Positions 34,801-41,026 of a stretch of DNA of 46,171 nt are shown here, in pieces. A program made the translations under genes and the position numbers. Origin of the DNA: Gammaproteobacteria bacterium (GTDB lineage: Bacteria; Pseudomonadota; Gammaproteobacteria; Pseudomonadales; Pseudohongiellaceae); contig JAFMKB010000013.1 in assembly GCA_017853205.1 (NCBI GenBank), positions 1 to 46,171 of the forward strand, in the 5' to 3' direction. Positions within the stretch are counted from its first letter, which is position 1, and every line of letters starts with the position of its first letter. Below the pieces are notes generated by a model, which saw only the letters and a list, made by a program, of their open reading frames with translations, made no database searches and was not told the DNA's origin.

Positions 34801-35147
34801 TGCGCGACCACCTGGCCCGCTTCGGCGCGAGTTCCTCTGAGGAACTTCGGCAGCTCGGTAATGAGCAGATGACGAAGATCGCGGGTCTGGTAACCTGCCG
34901 GCAGCGCCCTATGACGGCATCCGGCGTGACTTTTCTTACCCTAGAGGACGAGGCTGGGCATAGTAATGTCGTCGTATGGCCCGCTCTGGGCGAGCGTCTG
35001 CGACCGGTGCTGCGGCAAGCAATGCTGATCGGCGTTGTGGGCAGGGTGCAAGAGAGCGACGGTGTGATCCATGTGATCGCCGACAATCTTGTTGATCTAA
35101 CGAGCTGGCTTGGCGAGCTGTCGCTCTCCTCAAGAGATTTTACCTAG
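31896..35147 (+). CDS. dnaE2: error-prone DNA polymerase III alpha-like subunit DnaE2 (ImuC)
   Basis: A 1083-residue polymerase of normal DnaE2 length. It extends past or copies damaged template in SOS mutagenesis, working with ImuA and ImuB. The N-terminal PHP domain starts AELYSLSNFSFLRAASYPEE, with the FSFLR form typical of DnaE2. The catalytic triad is in PPDIDVDFE (Asp410, Asp412) and LLKIDVLALGML (Asp559). CQGRGSAANSAVCYCLG and the FPRHLSQHVGGF region are intact, and the C-terminal OB domain includes SGVTFLTLEDEAG. The gene stands alone on the plus strand behind its own LexA box and runs convergently into imuB. No good Shine-Dalgarno is seen before the ATG, because the inverted repeat occupies that space. 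Confidence 0.97.
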   Translation: MISKTLPSDTPKSTALAELPAYAELYSLSNFSFLRAASYPEELVEQAHALGYSALALCDECSLSGVVRAHSAAKQRGLKLLIGTVLALKSAPFKETESGCADLSKAALDLRLVLIARTRRGYGQLSHLISCARRAAAKGDYFLDRQMVEDNLPEECFALWLPNSDEAAERHAFQAAWLQRVFSSNLRLAVQLHLRGDDRGELQRLTRVGERFGIRLCAAGGVLMHEPNRRVLLDTLTAIRLGRALNKLGYAGEPNNERHLRDRARLAKLYPPALLAETVNIADACDFSLDELRYEYPRELVPPQYTPSGWLRELTEAGIRERWPQGVSPKVRNLIEHELGLVKELGYEHYFLTVHDIVAFARRKRILCQGRGSAANSAVCYCLGITEVDPARVDVLFERFISKERAEPPDIDVDFENSRREEVIQYIYAKYGRGRAALAATVITYQSRSAIRDIGKALGFEDAVLDHLSKAIYWWGENLEEQLADAQIDRTDPKIKLLVELAAQLIGFPRHLSQHVGGFVISQGPLTNLVPIENAAMADRTIIQWEKNDLEALGLLKIDVLALGMLSAVRKCLDLVSEYSDEPLTIQKIPAEDPAVYDMMCAADTIGVFQIESRAQMSMLPRLKPRCYYDLVIQIAIVRPGPIQGDMVHPYLNRRTGKEAISYPNEAVKSVLARTLGVPIFQEQVMQLAMVAAGFSGGEADGLRRAMAAWKRKGGLEHYREKLVTGMLGRGYELTFAEQLFNQIKGFGDYGFPESHSASFALIAYVSSWLKCYHPAAFCCALLNSQPMGFYAPAQLIKDAQRHGVEVLPVEVNKSLVSCSLEAVETGEARSSRQRRLRIGFNLVKGLSDQAAIAIVEARSGGLYASIQDLVFRAGIDRRDLEALAAADALRGLAGDRHRAFWHAAGVITAQGHSSLHSRMTADLFDDAANVGSDFGLGVMLPLASESQNVAGDYAATGFTLRRHPLALLRDHLARFGASSSEELRQLGNEQMTKIAGLVTCRQRPMTASGVTFLTLEDEAGHSNVVVWPALGERLRPVLRQAMLIGVVGRVQESDGVIHVIADNLVDLTSWLGELSLSSRDFT

Positions 35148-35198
35148 TGCGCGCTGCGTACTCTTTCCCTCGGCTCTCAGCCCGTTTTCAGCCTGCCT

Positions 35199-36716
35199 TT
35201 AGGCAAAATAGCCGTGTAGGTACCAGTGCCGTTCGCCGCCGCGCTCACGGTAGATCCACAGTCTGCTCCCTCCTCCTTCGCGCGCGATATAGTAATCGCG
35301 GCAAACCTCATCCCCCGACCACCAGCGAGCCTCTATACGCTCGGGCCCACTCAATAATGTAATAGCCTGACGATGGTAGAGGCTGCCACCGCGCAGCGAC
35401 AGTAACAGAGGCTCGTCGAGTAGCCAGAGTGGGCGCGGGTTGCTCGGCGCAGGTGCATCGCCACTGCCGCCGAGCGCTAAAGGATAGGTTTCATAGCGGC
35501 CCGGGCGCACCGACTCGCTTGCGTATTCGGGGCAGTGTTCTTCGACAGCACTGAGAGATTTGACCTGGTCGTTACCCAGGCGCGCCTGCAGGCGTTCCAT
35601 AAATTGAGCAAGACTGTTAGCCGTGTTTTCGGCAGGCGCCTCATCTGCGCCGATAAGTAGCGACTCGCTGTGGCTCATGAAAGCATCGAACTGAGTGACC
35701 TTTAGGCGCAGAGCCGTAACCGGCGCGGGTATCTGTAGAGAGTCGAGGTGGGTATCGATAAGCAGCATTAGATGCTGCTGTGAACGGCTCGCTTGCCGCA
35801 ACCCTATGTCGACCTGAGTTGCCTCGCGGCGCTCATGGAGCAGGGATAACTCGATGCTGCTGGCACACAGCTCACGATGGCGGAGAAAATCGCAAAGCTG
35901 CGCGATCATTTCGTCGACCACGGGCCGCAGCCGGTTCAGATTCTCAACCTCATAGGGTAGCTCATAGGAATGCACAAACGCCGGCGGGGGCAGATAGTTT
36001 TTAATCGGCTCTGGTGCCTTGCCTAGTGCTTTATTGATCAGGGCAAGGAAATCGCTACCGAAGCGTCGCCTGAGACCTGCCGGCGGCAGTCGCCATAGGT
36101 CACCAAGGCACCTTATCCCCATATTGATCAGTCGCCTGTGCGGCTCAGGTTTAAGCTGTAATGTCTCGATAGAGAGTTGGCCCAGTGCCGAATTGAGATT
36201 TTCTTTGCGATACACCAGCGTGTTATTGCCTCCGCGTGCGAGCAACAGGCTGCCTTCGATAGTCGGGCAGGCGGCATAGGCGAATTCGGGTGACAGCGAG
36301 CGTGTGACGAGGAGTGCCCGAACCCTTTCTTTAAAACCGGTATGAAGAGACTCCGCGCCGCCGAAATACTTGAGTCCGCTACGGATCTCAAAGACGACCG
36401 CCAGTGGCTGCAGGCTTATCGCCGAACTAAATTCCTGCGCTAGCTGTGCGAGGCTGTCGAGGCACTCGCGCTGCTCTTCTGACGCGACAGCGCCGAGTTG
36501 GGGTAAGTAGAGACAATACCAGAGGCTCTGACGGCTCTTGTTCGCTGGGGCTGTTCGCGGTGCCGGATTGAAAGGCCGCGATCGAGTGCGCTCTGTTCTG
36601 GGTTGCGCGTGTGATGGAGCGCTCCGTAGCGCCGAATGGTTTTCTTTGTGTGGGCCAGAGCGGCGATCCGGCTGTGGCAACAGAGTGAGCTGCGTGGGAG
36701 TAGTAGATTTAATCAT
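35199..36716 (-). CDS. imuB: ImuB, inactive Y-family polymerase-like mutasome protein
   Basis: The protein has 505 residues. ImuB is a Y-family polymerase relative that has lost catalysis and connects ImuA and DnaE2 to the sliding clamp. Here the first catalytic-Asp block is replaced by LWYCLYLPQLGAVA, and the later acidic block reads LAVVFEIRSGLKYFGG. That leaves no Asp where Y-polymerases bind metal, which agrees with a non-catalytic role. The helix-hairpin region (GIRCLGDLWRLPPAGLRRRFG) and the characteristic RPLWLLDEPLLL segment before the C-terminal domain are present. The start overlaps the end of imuA by eight bases. It converges with dnaE2, with 51 bases between the stops and no clear terminator. 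Confidence 0.93.
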   Translation of the reverse strand: MIKSTTPTQLTLLPQPDRRSGPHKENHSALRSAPSHAQPRTERTRSRPFNPAPRTAPANKSRQSLWYCLYLPQLGAVASEEQRECLDSLAQLAQEFSSAISLQPLAVVFEIRSGLKYFGGAESLHTGFKERVRALLVTRSLSPEFAYAACPTIEGSLLLARGGNNTLVYRKENLNSALGQLSIETLQLKPEPHRRLINMGIRCLGDLWRLPPAGLRRRFGSDFLALINKALGKAPEPIKNYLPPPAFVHSYELPYEVENLNRLRPVVDEMIAQLCDFLRHRELCASSIELSLLHERREATQVDIGLRQASRSQQHLMLLIDTHLDSLQIPAPVTALRLKVTQFDAFMSHSESLLIGADEAPAENTANSLAQFMERLQARLGNDQVKSLSAVEEHCPEYASESVRPGRYETYPLALGGSGDAPAPSNPRPLWLLDEPLLLSLRGGSLYHRQAITLLSGPERIEARWWSGDEVCRDYYIAREGGGSRLWIYRERGGERHWYLHGYFA

Positions 36717-37629
36717 GATCAGAACCTCGCTGTGTCGACGCTGTTTTTGTTAGGTTGCTGAATGCACTGCCATCGGGTGCTGTTTGAGGGTGGGGGTCTA
36801 GTGTGATACGCACCGAGTTCTGCCGGTAGCTCCCCCGCGCTTTGAGCAGACTGACCTCGGCGTAGGCGCCAGCTGTCTCAGGAGTTTCAGAAGAAAGTCC
36901 TTTGATTTTAATCCTCATAGAGGATGGTGAGTGCTCACTATTATTGCTCATGAACAACACCCCGAGAGTTTTGCCGGTCATTGCTGCGAGCTGTAGGCGG
37001 CGCAGTGTCGGCTGCGCAAGGTGGCTATGCCAAGCCAGAACTAAGCCGCAGTGCTGGGTTTGCAGTGCTTTTTCCATGCTCCAAAGTGCCTCTTTACTCG
37101 ATAGTCTCTCTGAGGAGACGGGCTCTTGAGCTGGCTTCTTCCCGTAAAAGTCCTCAGATCTAAGCGGAGCCTCTGCGCCGCCTACAATCAAAATTCGCCT
37201 AAGATCGATGCCTGCCTGAGCCAAGCCCGGCGCGTAAGGCAAGTGGGGCGGCGCGATCCAGAGCACCCAGTTACCGCGTGCGATAAGGTGGCGCATCAAA
37301 GGCAAAAACAGTTGCAGTTCGCCGATACCCCAGCGCTCGCTCACAACCTCGATGAGCCCCTGCATTGGCCAGCCGCTCGCAGGCAGTATAGCGTCGAGTT
37401 CGGTAAAGCCAGTTGCTATGGCCTCGTCGGAAAGCCCTTTATGTTGGCGGCCCCGCCAGAGATTGCGGTTGCCTTCGAGCAACTCTTCGATAGTCGGTGA
37501 GCTCTCGCCATCTGATTCATTAATTCCCTGCAGCCGGCTAAGACTGTCACCCATGCCGAGGCTGCTAGCTTCGACGGGGAAGATGTCTGATGACGGTGAT
37601 GAATCCTGCACGCGAGTAACCTTCGGCAT
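36709..37629 (-). CDS. imuA: ImuA, RecA/SulA-like mutasome protein
   Basis: A 306-residue protein. ImuA is a RecA-fold protein that assists ImuB and DnaE2 in translesion synthesis. The family core is visible: TGFTELDAILPASGWPMQGLIEVVSERWGIGELQL, then LIARGNWVLWIAPPHLPYAPGLAQAGIDLRRILIVG, and LVLAWHSHLAQPTLRRLQLAA. The usual Walker A glycine-lysine is absent (SERWGIGEL), as in the family. The start at 37629 is preferred over 37686, because the longer version would place the LexA box and the promoter inside the coding region. The first residues (MPKVTRVQDSSPSS) are polar and probably disordered. The gene is first in a two-gene operon with imuB. Confidence 0.92.
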   Translation of the reverse strand: MPKVTRVQDSSPSSDIFPVEASSLGMGDSLSRLQGINESDGESSPTIEELLEGNRNLWRGRQHKGLSDEAIATGFTELDAILPASGWPMQGLIEVVSERWGIGELQLFLPLMRHLIARGNWVLWIAPPHLPYAPGLAQAGIDLRRILIVGGAEAPLRSEDFYGKKPAQEPVSSERLSSKEALWSMEKALQTQHCGLVLAWHSHLAQPTLRRLQLAAMTGKTLGVLFMSNNSEHSPSSMRIKIKGLSSETPETAGAYAEVSLLKARGSYRQNSVRITLDPHPQTAPDGSAFSNLTKTASTQRGSDHD

Positions 37630-37639
37630 GTTGCCCAAA

Positions 37640-37659
37640 TACTGTTTATTTATACAGTA
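37640..37659 (-). promoter_or_regulatory. LexA operator (SOS box) of imuA-imuB
   Basis: TACTGTTTATTTATACAGTA has the CTG-N10-CAG core with an AT-rich centre. It ends ten bases before the imuA start codon and covers the predicted transcription start. Confidence 0.92.
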
Positions 37660-37686
37660 GTATAGTCGGTGTTTTGAGACAAGCAA
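37659..37686 (-). promoter_or_regulatory. predicted sigma70 promoter of imuA-imuB
   Basis: In leftward reading TTGCTT (37686-37681) and TATACT (37664-37659) are separated by 16 bases. Transcription would start near 37652, inside the LexA box, giving a leader of about 23 bases. Confidence 0.5.
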
Positions 37687-37755
37687 GAAAGAAGTGAAAG
37701 AAGGAGAAAAGCGTGAGGGAAACAGTCAGAAAAGCGGGCAACAAAAAAGGGGGTA
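37675..37755 (-). other. pyrimidine-rich, G-poor stretch after fau (possible Rho-utilisation region)
   Basis: On the plus strand this run is about 86 percent purine, so the leftward fau transcript would be a long C/U-rich, G-poor leader-like tail. No stem-loop terminator is seen after fau, so Rho-dependent ending before imuA is plausible. Confidence 0.35.
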
Positions 37756-37768
37756 GATTTAGGAGAAG

Positions 37769-38401
37769 CTAGTCAGATTCCGTGGATGAAACCAGCATTC
37801 GCGTGGGGGTCGCGACTGCTGCGAGGGGGACATCCCAGCTTCCGTGAGGTAACGGAGTCGCACAGATCTGGCACTCGTGAGCGATGCCTACTAACAAAGG
37901 AGGATTCGTCGGCGCCGAGGAGGCGCGCATAAACTCGAATGCGCGGTCGTAAAAACCTTTGCCCCTGCCTAGCCGATTGCCGTGTTTGTCGCAGGCGACC
38001 AAGGGCATGAGGACGAGGTCGAGATCAGTTGCAGCGATGGCATCGCAAGACGGGTCTGGCTCGAGAATGCCCCAGGCGTTGGCAGTAAGCGACGACGCGT
38101 CACCTTCATAGCGTAGAAAGCGCATCGAGCAGTCGTCTATTCTGGCGACAGGCAAAAAGCAGCGCTTGCCCGCCGCGAGCGCCGCTTCGAGCAAAAACTC
38201 CACGCTAAGCTCGCCGTCCGCTGCAAGGTAGAAGGCGATCGATTCGGCATGGTGAAATGCCGCAGAGCGCCGAAAATGCGCTGCCAGCTGCTGCGCTGAT
38301 TCGTGCTGCTGCGCCAACGAGAGCGAGCGGCGCTCGGCGCGAAAATGCGCTCTGAGTGGAGCACTGTTCACTGAAACAAACTGTTCACTGTCACACGCCA
38401 T
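37769..38401 (-). CDS. fau: 5-formyltetrahydrofolate cyclo-ligase
   Basis: A 210-residue cytoplasmic enzyme (also ygfA, MTHFS) that converts 5-formyl-THF to 5,10-methenyl-THF with ATP. The folate-site signature RLGRGKGFYDRAF is intact near residues 142-154. The N-terminal basic helix LRAHFRAERRSLS and the middle segment FYLAADGELSVEFLLEAALAAGKRCFLPV are typical. It lies directly downstream of the 6S RNA gene on the same strand, the conserved gammaproteobacterial order zapA–ssrS–fau. It may be expressed by readthrough from the 6S promoter, as in Escherichia coli. No strong ribosome site is visible before the ATG; in-frame GTG codons follow shortly after, so the start is uncertain by about ten residues. 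Confidence 0.93.
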   Translation of the reverse strand: MACDSEQFVSVNSAPLRAHFRAERRSLSLAQQHESAQQLAAHFRRSAAFHHAESIAFYLAADGELSVEFLLEAALAAGKRCFLPVARIDDCSMRFLRYEGDASSLTANAWGILEPDPSCDAIAATDLDLVLMPLVACDKHGNRLGRGKGFYDRAFEFMRASSAPTNPPLLVGIAHECQICATPLPHGSWDVPLAAVATPTRMLVSSTESD

Positions 38402-38492
38402 ATTGAAAGCTAGCTCAGAACCAGGTTGTGCGAAGTGTCTCCAGACATCGTGGGGACGATATGAAGTTTAGCAACAGGGTTTGAAAAGTAGT

Positions 38493-38672
38493 GAAGCCCC
38501 CCGAAATACCGCTACCAAAGTTGCCCTGAACCGAAAGGTTCAGGTGGTGGCCCTCGCGATGCATAAGGCTTTCCGACCAGCGGACATGCACAACAACATC
38601 TATCGAGAAGCCTCCGGGGTCACAATTATCGGCTCAAGAACACTTTTGGCTGGCGAATATCCTAGGGAACTT
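38493..38672 (-). ncRNA. ssrS: 6S RNA
   Basis: The leftward strand matches 6S RNA in sequence, structure and place. Conserved pieces in order are TTGAGCCGATAATT, a segment with GCATGTCCGCTGGTCGG then AAAGCCTTA, and the terminal hairpin CTGAACC-TTTC-GGTTCAGGG. The ends pair: AAGUUCCC at the 5' end with GGGGGGCUU at the 3' end. A TATACT element puts the 5' end at 38672, giving 180 nt against 184 nt in Escherichia coli. 6S RNA binds the sigma70 RNA polymerase holoenzyme and represses many promoters in stationary phase. It sits between zapA and fau as in other gammaproteobacteria. The 3' end is inferred from the closing stem, to within a few bases. Confidence 0.92.
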
Positions 38673-38678
38673 AGGCGA

Positions 38679-38707
38679 AGTATAGCTTGAGCCGAAGAAC
38701 GGCGAAA
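38679..38707 (-). promoter_or_regulatory. predicted promoter of 6S RNA
   Basis: In leftward reading a good -10 TATACT lies at 38684-38679, seven bases before the inferred 5' end. The -35 region is weak (TTTCGC or CTTTCG around 38702-38708). Confidence 0.5.
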
Positions 38708-38720
38708 GGAACATCGAAGG

Positions 38721-39035
38721 CTAGAGTTCGAGTTGTCTTGCGCCGATAAGCGCCGCGTCGATTTTCTCTTCGAGGCTTCGAAGTTGCAGAGCGCTTGCCT
38801 GACGAGTTTCGTTAATGAGGAGGTTTTTTCGAAGCATGTCGTGAGTGATATTGAGCGCGGCCATGACGGCGATTTTTTCGGCCCCGTGGATATTGCCGCG
38901 GCTCTTAATTGTGCGCATGTTCTCATCAAGATAGCGCGCAGATTTCATTAACGCCTCTTGCTCCGACGGTGGGCAATTGATCTGATATTCTTTGTCGAGG
39001 ATCTTAATCTGTACGGCGGTGGGTTGTTCGCTCAT
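38721..39035 (-). CDS. zapA: cell division protein ZapA
   Basis: A 104-residue cytoplasmic protein that promotes FtsZ bundling at the division ring. The globular N-terminal half begins VQIKILDKEYQINCPPSEQEALMKSARYLDENM, the ZapA signature, followed by a coiled-coil tail (NITHDMLRKNLLINE...LRSLEEKIDAALI). Length and layout are normal. The start lies seven bases after the stop of the ZapB-like gene, so the two form an operon. The 6S RNA gene follows after 48 bases, with its own predicted promoter overlapping the intergenic space. Confidence 0.95.
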   Translation of the reverse strand: MSEQPTAVQIKILDKEYQINCPPSEQEALMKSARYLDENMRTIKSRGNIHGAEKIAVMAALNITHDMLRKNLLINETRQASALQLRSLEEKIDAALIGARQLEL

Positions 39036-39042
39036 GTCTGCT

Positions 39043-39249
39043 TTACGCCTCGTTCATTGCTTTTAGTCGCATGACTATCGACTCTAGCTTCGCCTTCGCT
39101 TCTTTGTTTTGCGTGAGCAGCTCTCGACGCTCGATATGCCAATTTTCGGAGGTCGCTTTTAGTAGCTGGTTCTCGCGCTTTAACGACGCGCACAGCTCGA
39201 TAAGGTCATCGACCTTGGCGCTGAGAGAGTGGTAGCGATCTTCGTTCAT
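39043..39249 (-). CDS. ZapB-like coiled-coil protein (TIGR02449 type)
   Basis: This 68-residue protein is nearly all heptad coiled coil (LSAKVDDLIELCASLKRENQ, then LLTQNKEAKAKLESIVMRLK). A protein of this size and type is regularly encoded just upstream of zapA in gammaproteobacteria outside the enterics and is annotated as a ZapB-like or TIGR02449 family member. By analogy it may bridge ZapA and the division machinery, but that is inference from position and fold. It is the first gene of the leftward zap unit. Its promoter should lie in the 376-base gap shared with pepP. Confidence 0.88.
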   Translation of the reverse strand: MNEDRYHSLSAKVDDLIELCASLKRENQLLKATSENWHIERRELLTQNKEAKAKLESIVMRLKAMNEA

Positions 39250-39625
39250 TGCAGGATTCTACTTACGATTTGTTAAAACAGCTCTTTGCAGACACTGCCG
39301 GAAAATAAGGTACAAACAAGAGTGAGACTAAAAGTGAAACCAATGTGAAATCAAAAGTCTCAATCGAGACTTGCCCACAAAGACCTAAAAAACTCGCTTG
39401 TTAGGCTCTATAGCTGAGTAACTTTCGAGGTTATGCTCGCGACGCTTACTATAGAGCCGGCGTCTACGAGGGTCAATATCAGTCGCTGCATTGGCGGCGA
39501 AAAAACACAGTATCGGCTCGAGACTGTCCGCTTGTTACAGTGCAGCGTGTCGTGCGCATGACGCTATAATTGCGTAAGAGAAAGAGTTAGCCTAGTGATT
39601 AAATCTGTCCTGATATGAGGAAGCC
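39250..39625. other. 376-base divergent intergenic region between the zap unit and pepP
   Basis: No ORF or recognised RNA is seen. It contains the 10-bp inverted repeat listed separately and a perfect -10 hexamer TATAAT at 39565-39570, about 55 bases before pepP, with no good -35. The ygfB (UPF0149) gene that often precedes pepP in this neighbourhood is absent. Confidence 0.6.
39404..39458. repeat. 10-bp inverted repeat in the zap-pepP gap
   Basis: GGCTCTATAG (39404-39413) and CTATAGAGCC (39449-39458) are exact reverse complements, 35 bases apart. The arms could be a split operator or the base of an RNA stem. The overall length of 55 bases is too short for a tRNA. Confidence 0.6.
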
Positions 39626-40969
39626 ATGAATCTTACCAACGAAGAGAAATGCGAATATCAGCAACGTCGCAAAGAGCTAATGGCACAAATGGAGCCAAAT
39701 AGCATTGCGCTGGTTGCCGCCGCGCCCGCGCGTACTCGCAGTAACGACACCGACTATTATTATCGCCAGAACAGCGACTTCTATTACCTCACCGGCTTCG
39801 ACGAGCAAGACGCACTGTTAGCGCTAATTCCGGGGCGTAAGCAGGGCGAAGTCGTGCTGTTCTGCCAAGAGAAAGACAAATTAAAAGAGCTGTGGACTGG
39901 CGTGCTAGTGGGTCCGGACGCTGCACGTGTTGAGCTTTGTCTGGACGATGCGTTTCCCATTGCCGACATTGACGATATATTGCCCGGGCTTATCGAAGGC
40001 CGCGAGCGCGTGTACTACTCGATGGGCCACGACAGCCGCTTCGACGAACGCGTGATGGAATGGGTTAAAGTGATTCGTGCGAAGGCAAAGCTTGGCGCGC
40101 AGCCGCCAGGGGAATTCTTGGTGTTGGATCATCTGCTGCACGAGCTGCGGCTTATCAAGAGCAAACACGAGATCGACCTGATGCAGCGAGCGGCCGAAAT
40201 TTCCGCTGAGGGACACAGGCAAGCGATGGCTGTGTGTGCGCCGGGCGTGCATGAATATACGCTCGAGGCAGAGCTCAACTATGCGTTCACGCGCGGCGGT
40301 AGCCGAGCACCTGCGTACAATTCGATCGTTGCCGCAGGCAACAACGCTTGCATCTTGCACTACGACCGCAACGACGCCGAAGTTAAAGATGGCGACCTGA
40401 TTCTTATCGATGCTGGCTGCGAGTACAAATATTACGCCTCCGACATCACCCGTACCTTTCCTGCCAACGGCACGTTTAATCCGCAGCAGAAGGCTATTTA
40501 CGAGATCGTGCTCAAAGCGCAGGAGGCCGCAATCGAGGCGGTGCAACCCGGTGCGCCTTGGGATGCGCCGCATAATGCCTCGGTTAAGGTTATTACTCAG
40601 GGTCTTATCAAGCTTGGCCTCATCGAAGGTACACTTACCAAGGCGATTAAGACGGAGGCCTATCGCGATTTCTATATGCACAGAGTCGGGCATTGGATCG
40701 GCATCGACGTGCATGATGTCGGTGACTATAAGATCGATGAGAAATGGCGCTTACTCGAGCCCGGTATGGTAACAACAATCGAGCCGGGAATTTATATCGC
40801 GCCGGACAACAAGCGCGTGCCGAAAAAGTGGAGAGGTATCGGCGTGCGTATCGAAGACGATGTGCTCGTGACCAAAAAAGGCAATCGTGTGCTAACGACT
40901 GGTATTCCTAAAACCGTTGCCGAAATCGAAGCGTTTATGGCGAAGGCCAAACAGAAGCGCGCAGCATAA
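39626..40969 (+). CDS. pepP: Xaa-Pro aminopeptidase (aminopeptidase P)
   Basis: A 447-residue cytoplasmic metallopeptidase that removes N-terminal residues preceding proline. The pita-bread fold ligands are present in order: Asp in LILIDAGCEY, Asp in YYASDITRTFP, His in HRVGHWIGIDVHDVGDY, Glu in TTIEPGIYI and Glu in GVRIEDDVLV. The N-terminal domain has the YYYRQNSDFYYLTGFDEQDA segment of the aminopeptidase P group. Length is normal. GAGGAAG lies upstream of the start. It is followed by ubiH after 57 bases, the classic pepP-ubiH order, so the genes are probably co-transcribed. The usual upstream ygfB gene is missing. Confidence 0.96.
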   Translation: MNLTNEEKCEYQQRRKELMAQMEPNSIALVAAAPARTRSNDTDYYYRQNSDFYYLTGFDEQDALLALIPGRKQGEVVLFCQEKDKLKELWTGVLVGPDAARVELCLDDAFPIADIDDILPGLIEGRERVYYSMGHDSRFDERVMEWVKVIRAKAKLGAQPPGEFLVLDHLLHELRLIKSKHEIDLMQRAAEISAEGHRQAMAVCAPGVHEYTLEAELNYAFTRGGSRAPAYNSIVAAGNNACILHYDRNDAEVKDGDLILIDAGCEYKYYASDITRTFPANGTFNPQQKAIYEIVLKAQEAAIEAVQPGAPWDAPHNASVKVITQGLIKLGLIEGTLTKAIKTEAYRDFYMHRVGHWIGIDVHDVGDYKIDEKWRLLEPGMVTTIEPGIYIAPDNKRVPKKWRGIGVRIEDDVLVTKKGNRVLTTGIPKTVAEIEAFMAKAKQKRAA

Positions 40970-40973
40970 AGAC

Positions 40974-41001
40974 TTCTGTGCTACTACCCTGACGCACAGA
41001 A
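40974..41001. repeat. 7-bp inverted repeat between pepP and ubiH
   Basis: TTCTGTG (40974-40980) and CACAGAA (40995-41001) are separated by 14 bases. No T-run follows, so this is a possible processing or stability hairpin rather than a terminator. Confidence 0.35.
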
Positions 41002-41026
41002 ACGACAACAACCTAGCAGGCAACGA

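Noticed and set aside
37629..37686. Longer imuA start at 37686
   Set aside because: It would put the LexA operator and the -10 element inside the coding sequence; the ATG at 37629 lies just after the operator.
38481..38690. 69-codon plus-strand frame
   Set aside because: It covers the 6S RNA gene read backwards; sequence conservation belongs to the RNA.
39404..39458. Possible tRNA (starts GGCTCTATAGCTGAGT)
   Set aside because: Only 55 bases between the acceptor-like arms; no anticodon arm or T-loop sequence can be placed.
39905..40714. Long open frame on the minus strand (269 codons)
   Set aside because: It lies wholly inside pepP, whose metal-ligand motifs are intact; the minus-strand product has no recognisable pattern.
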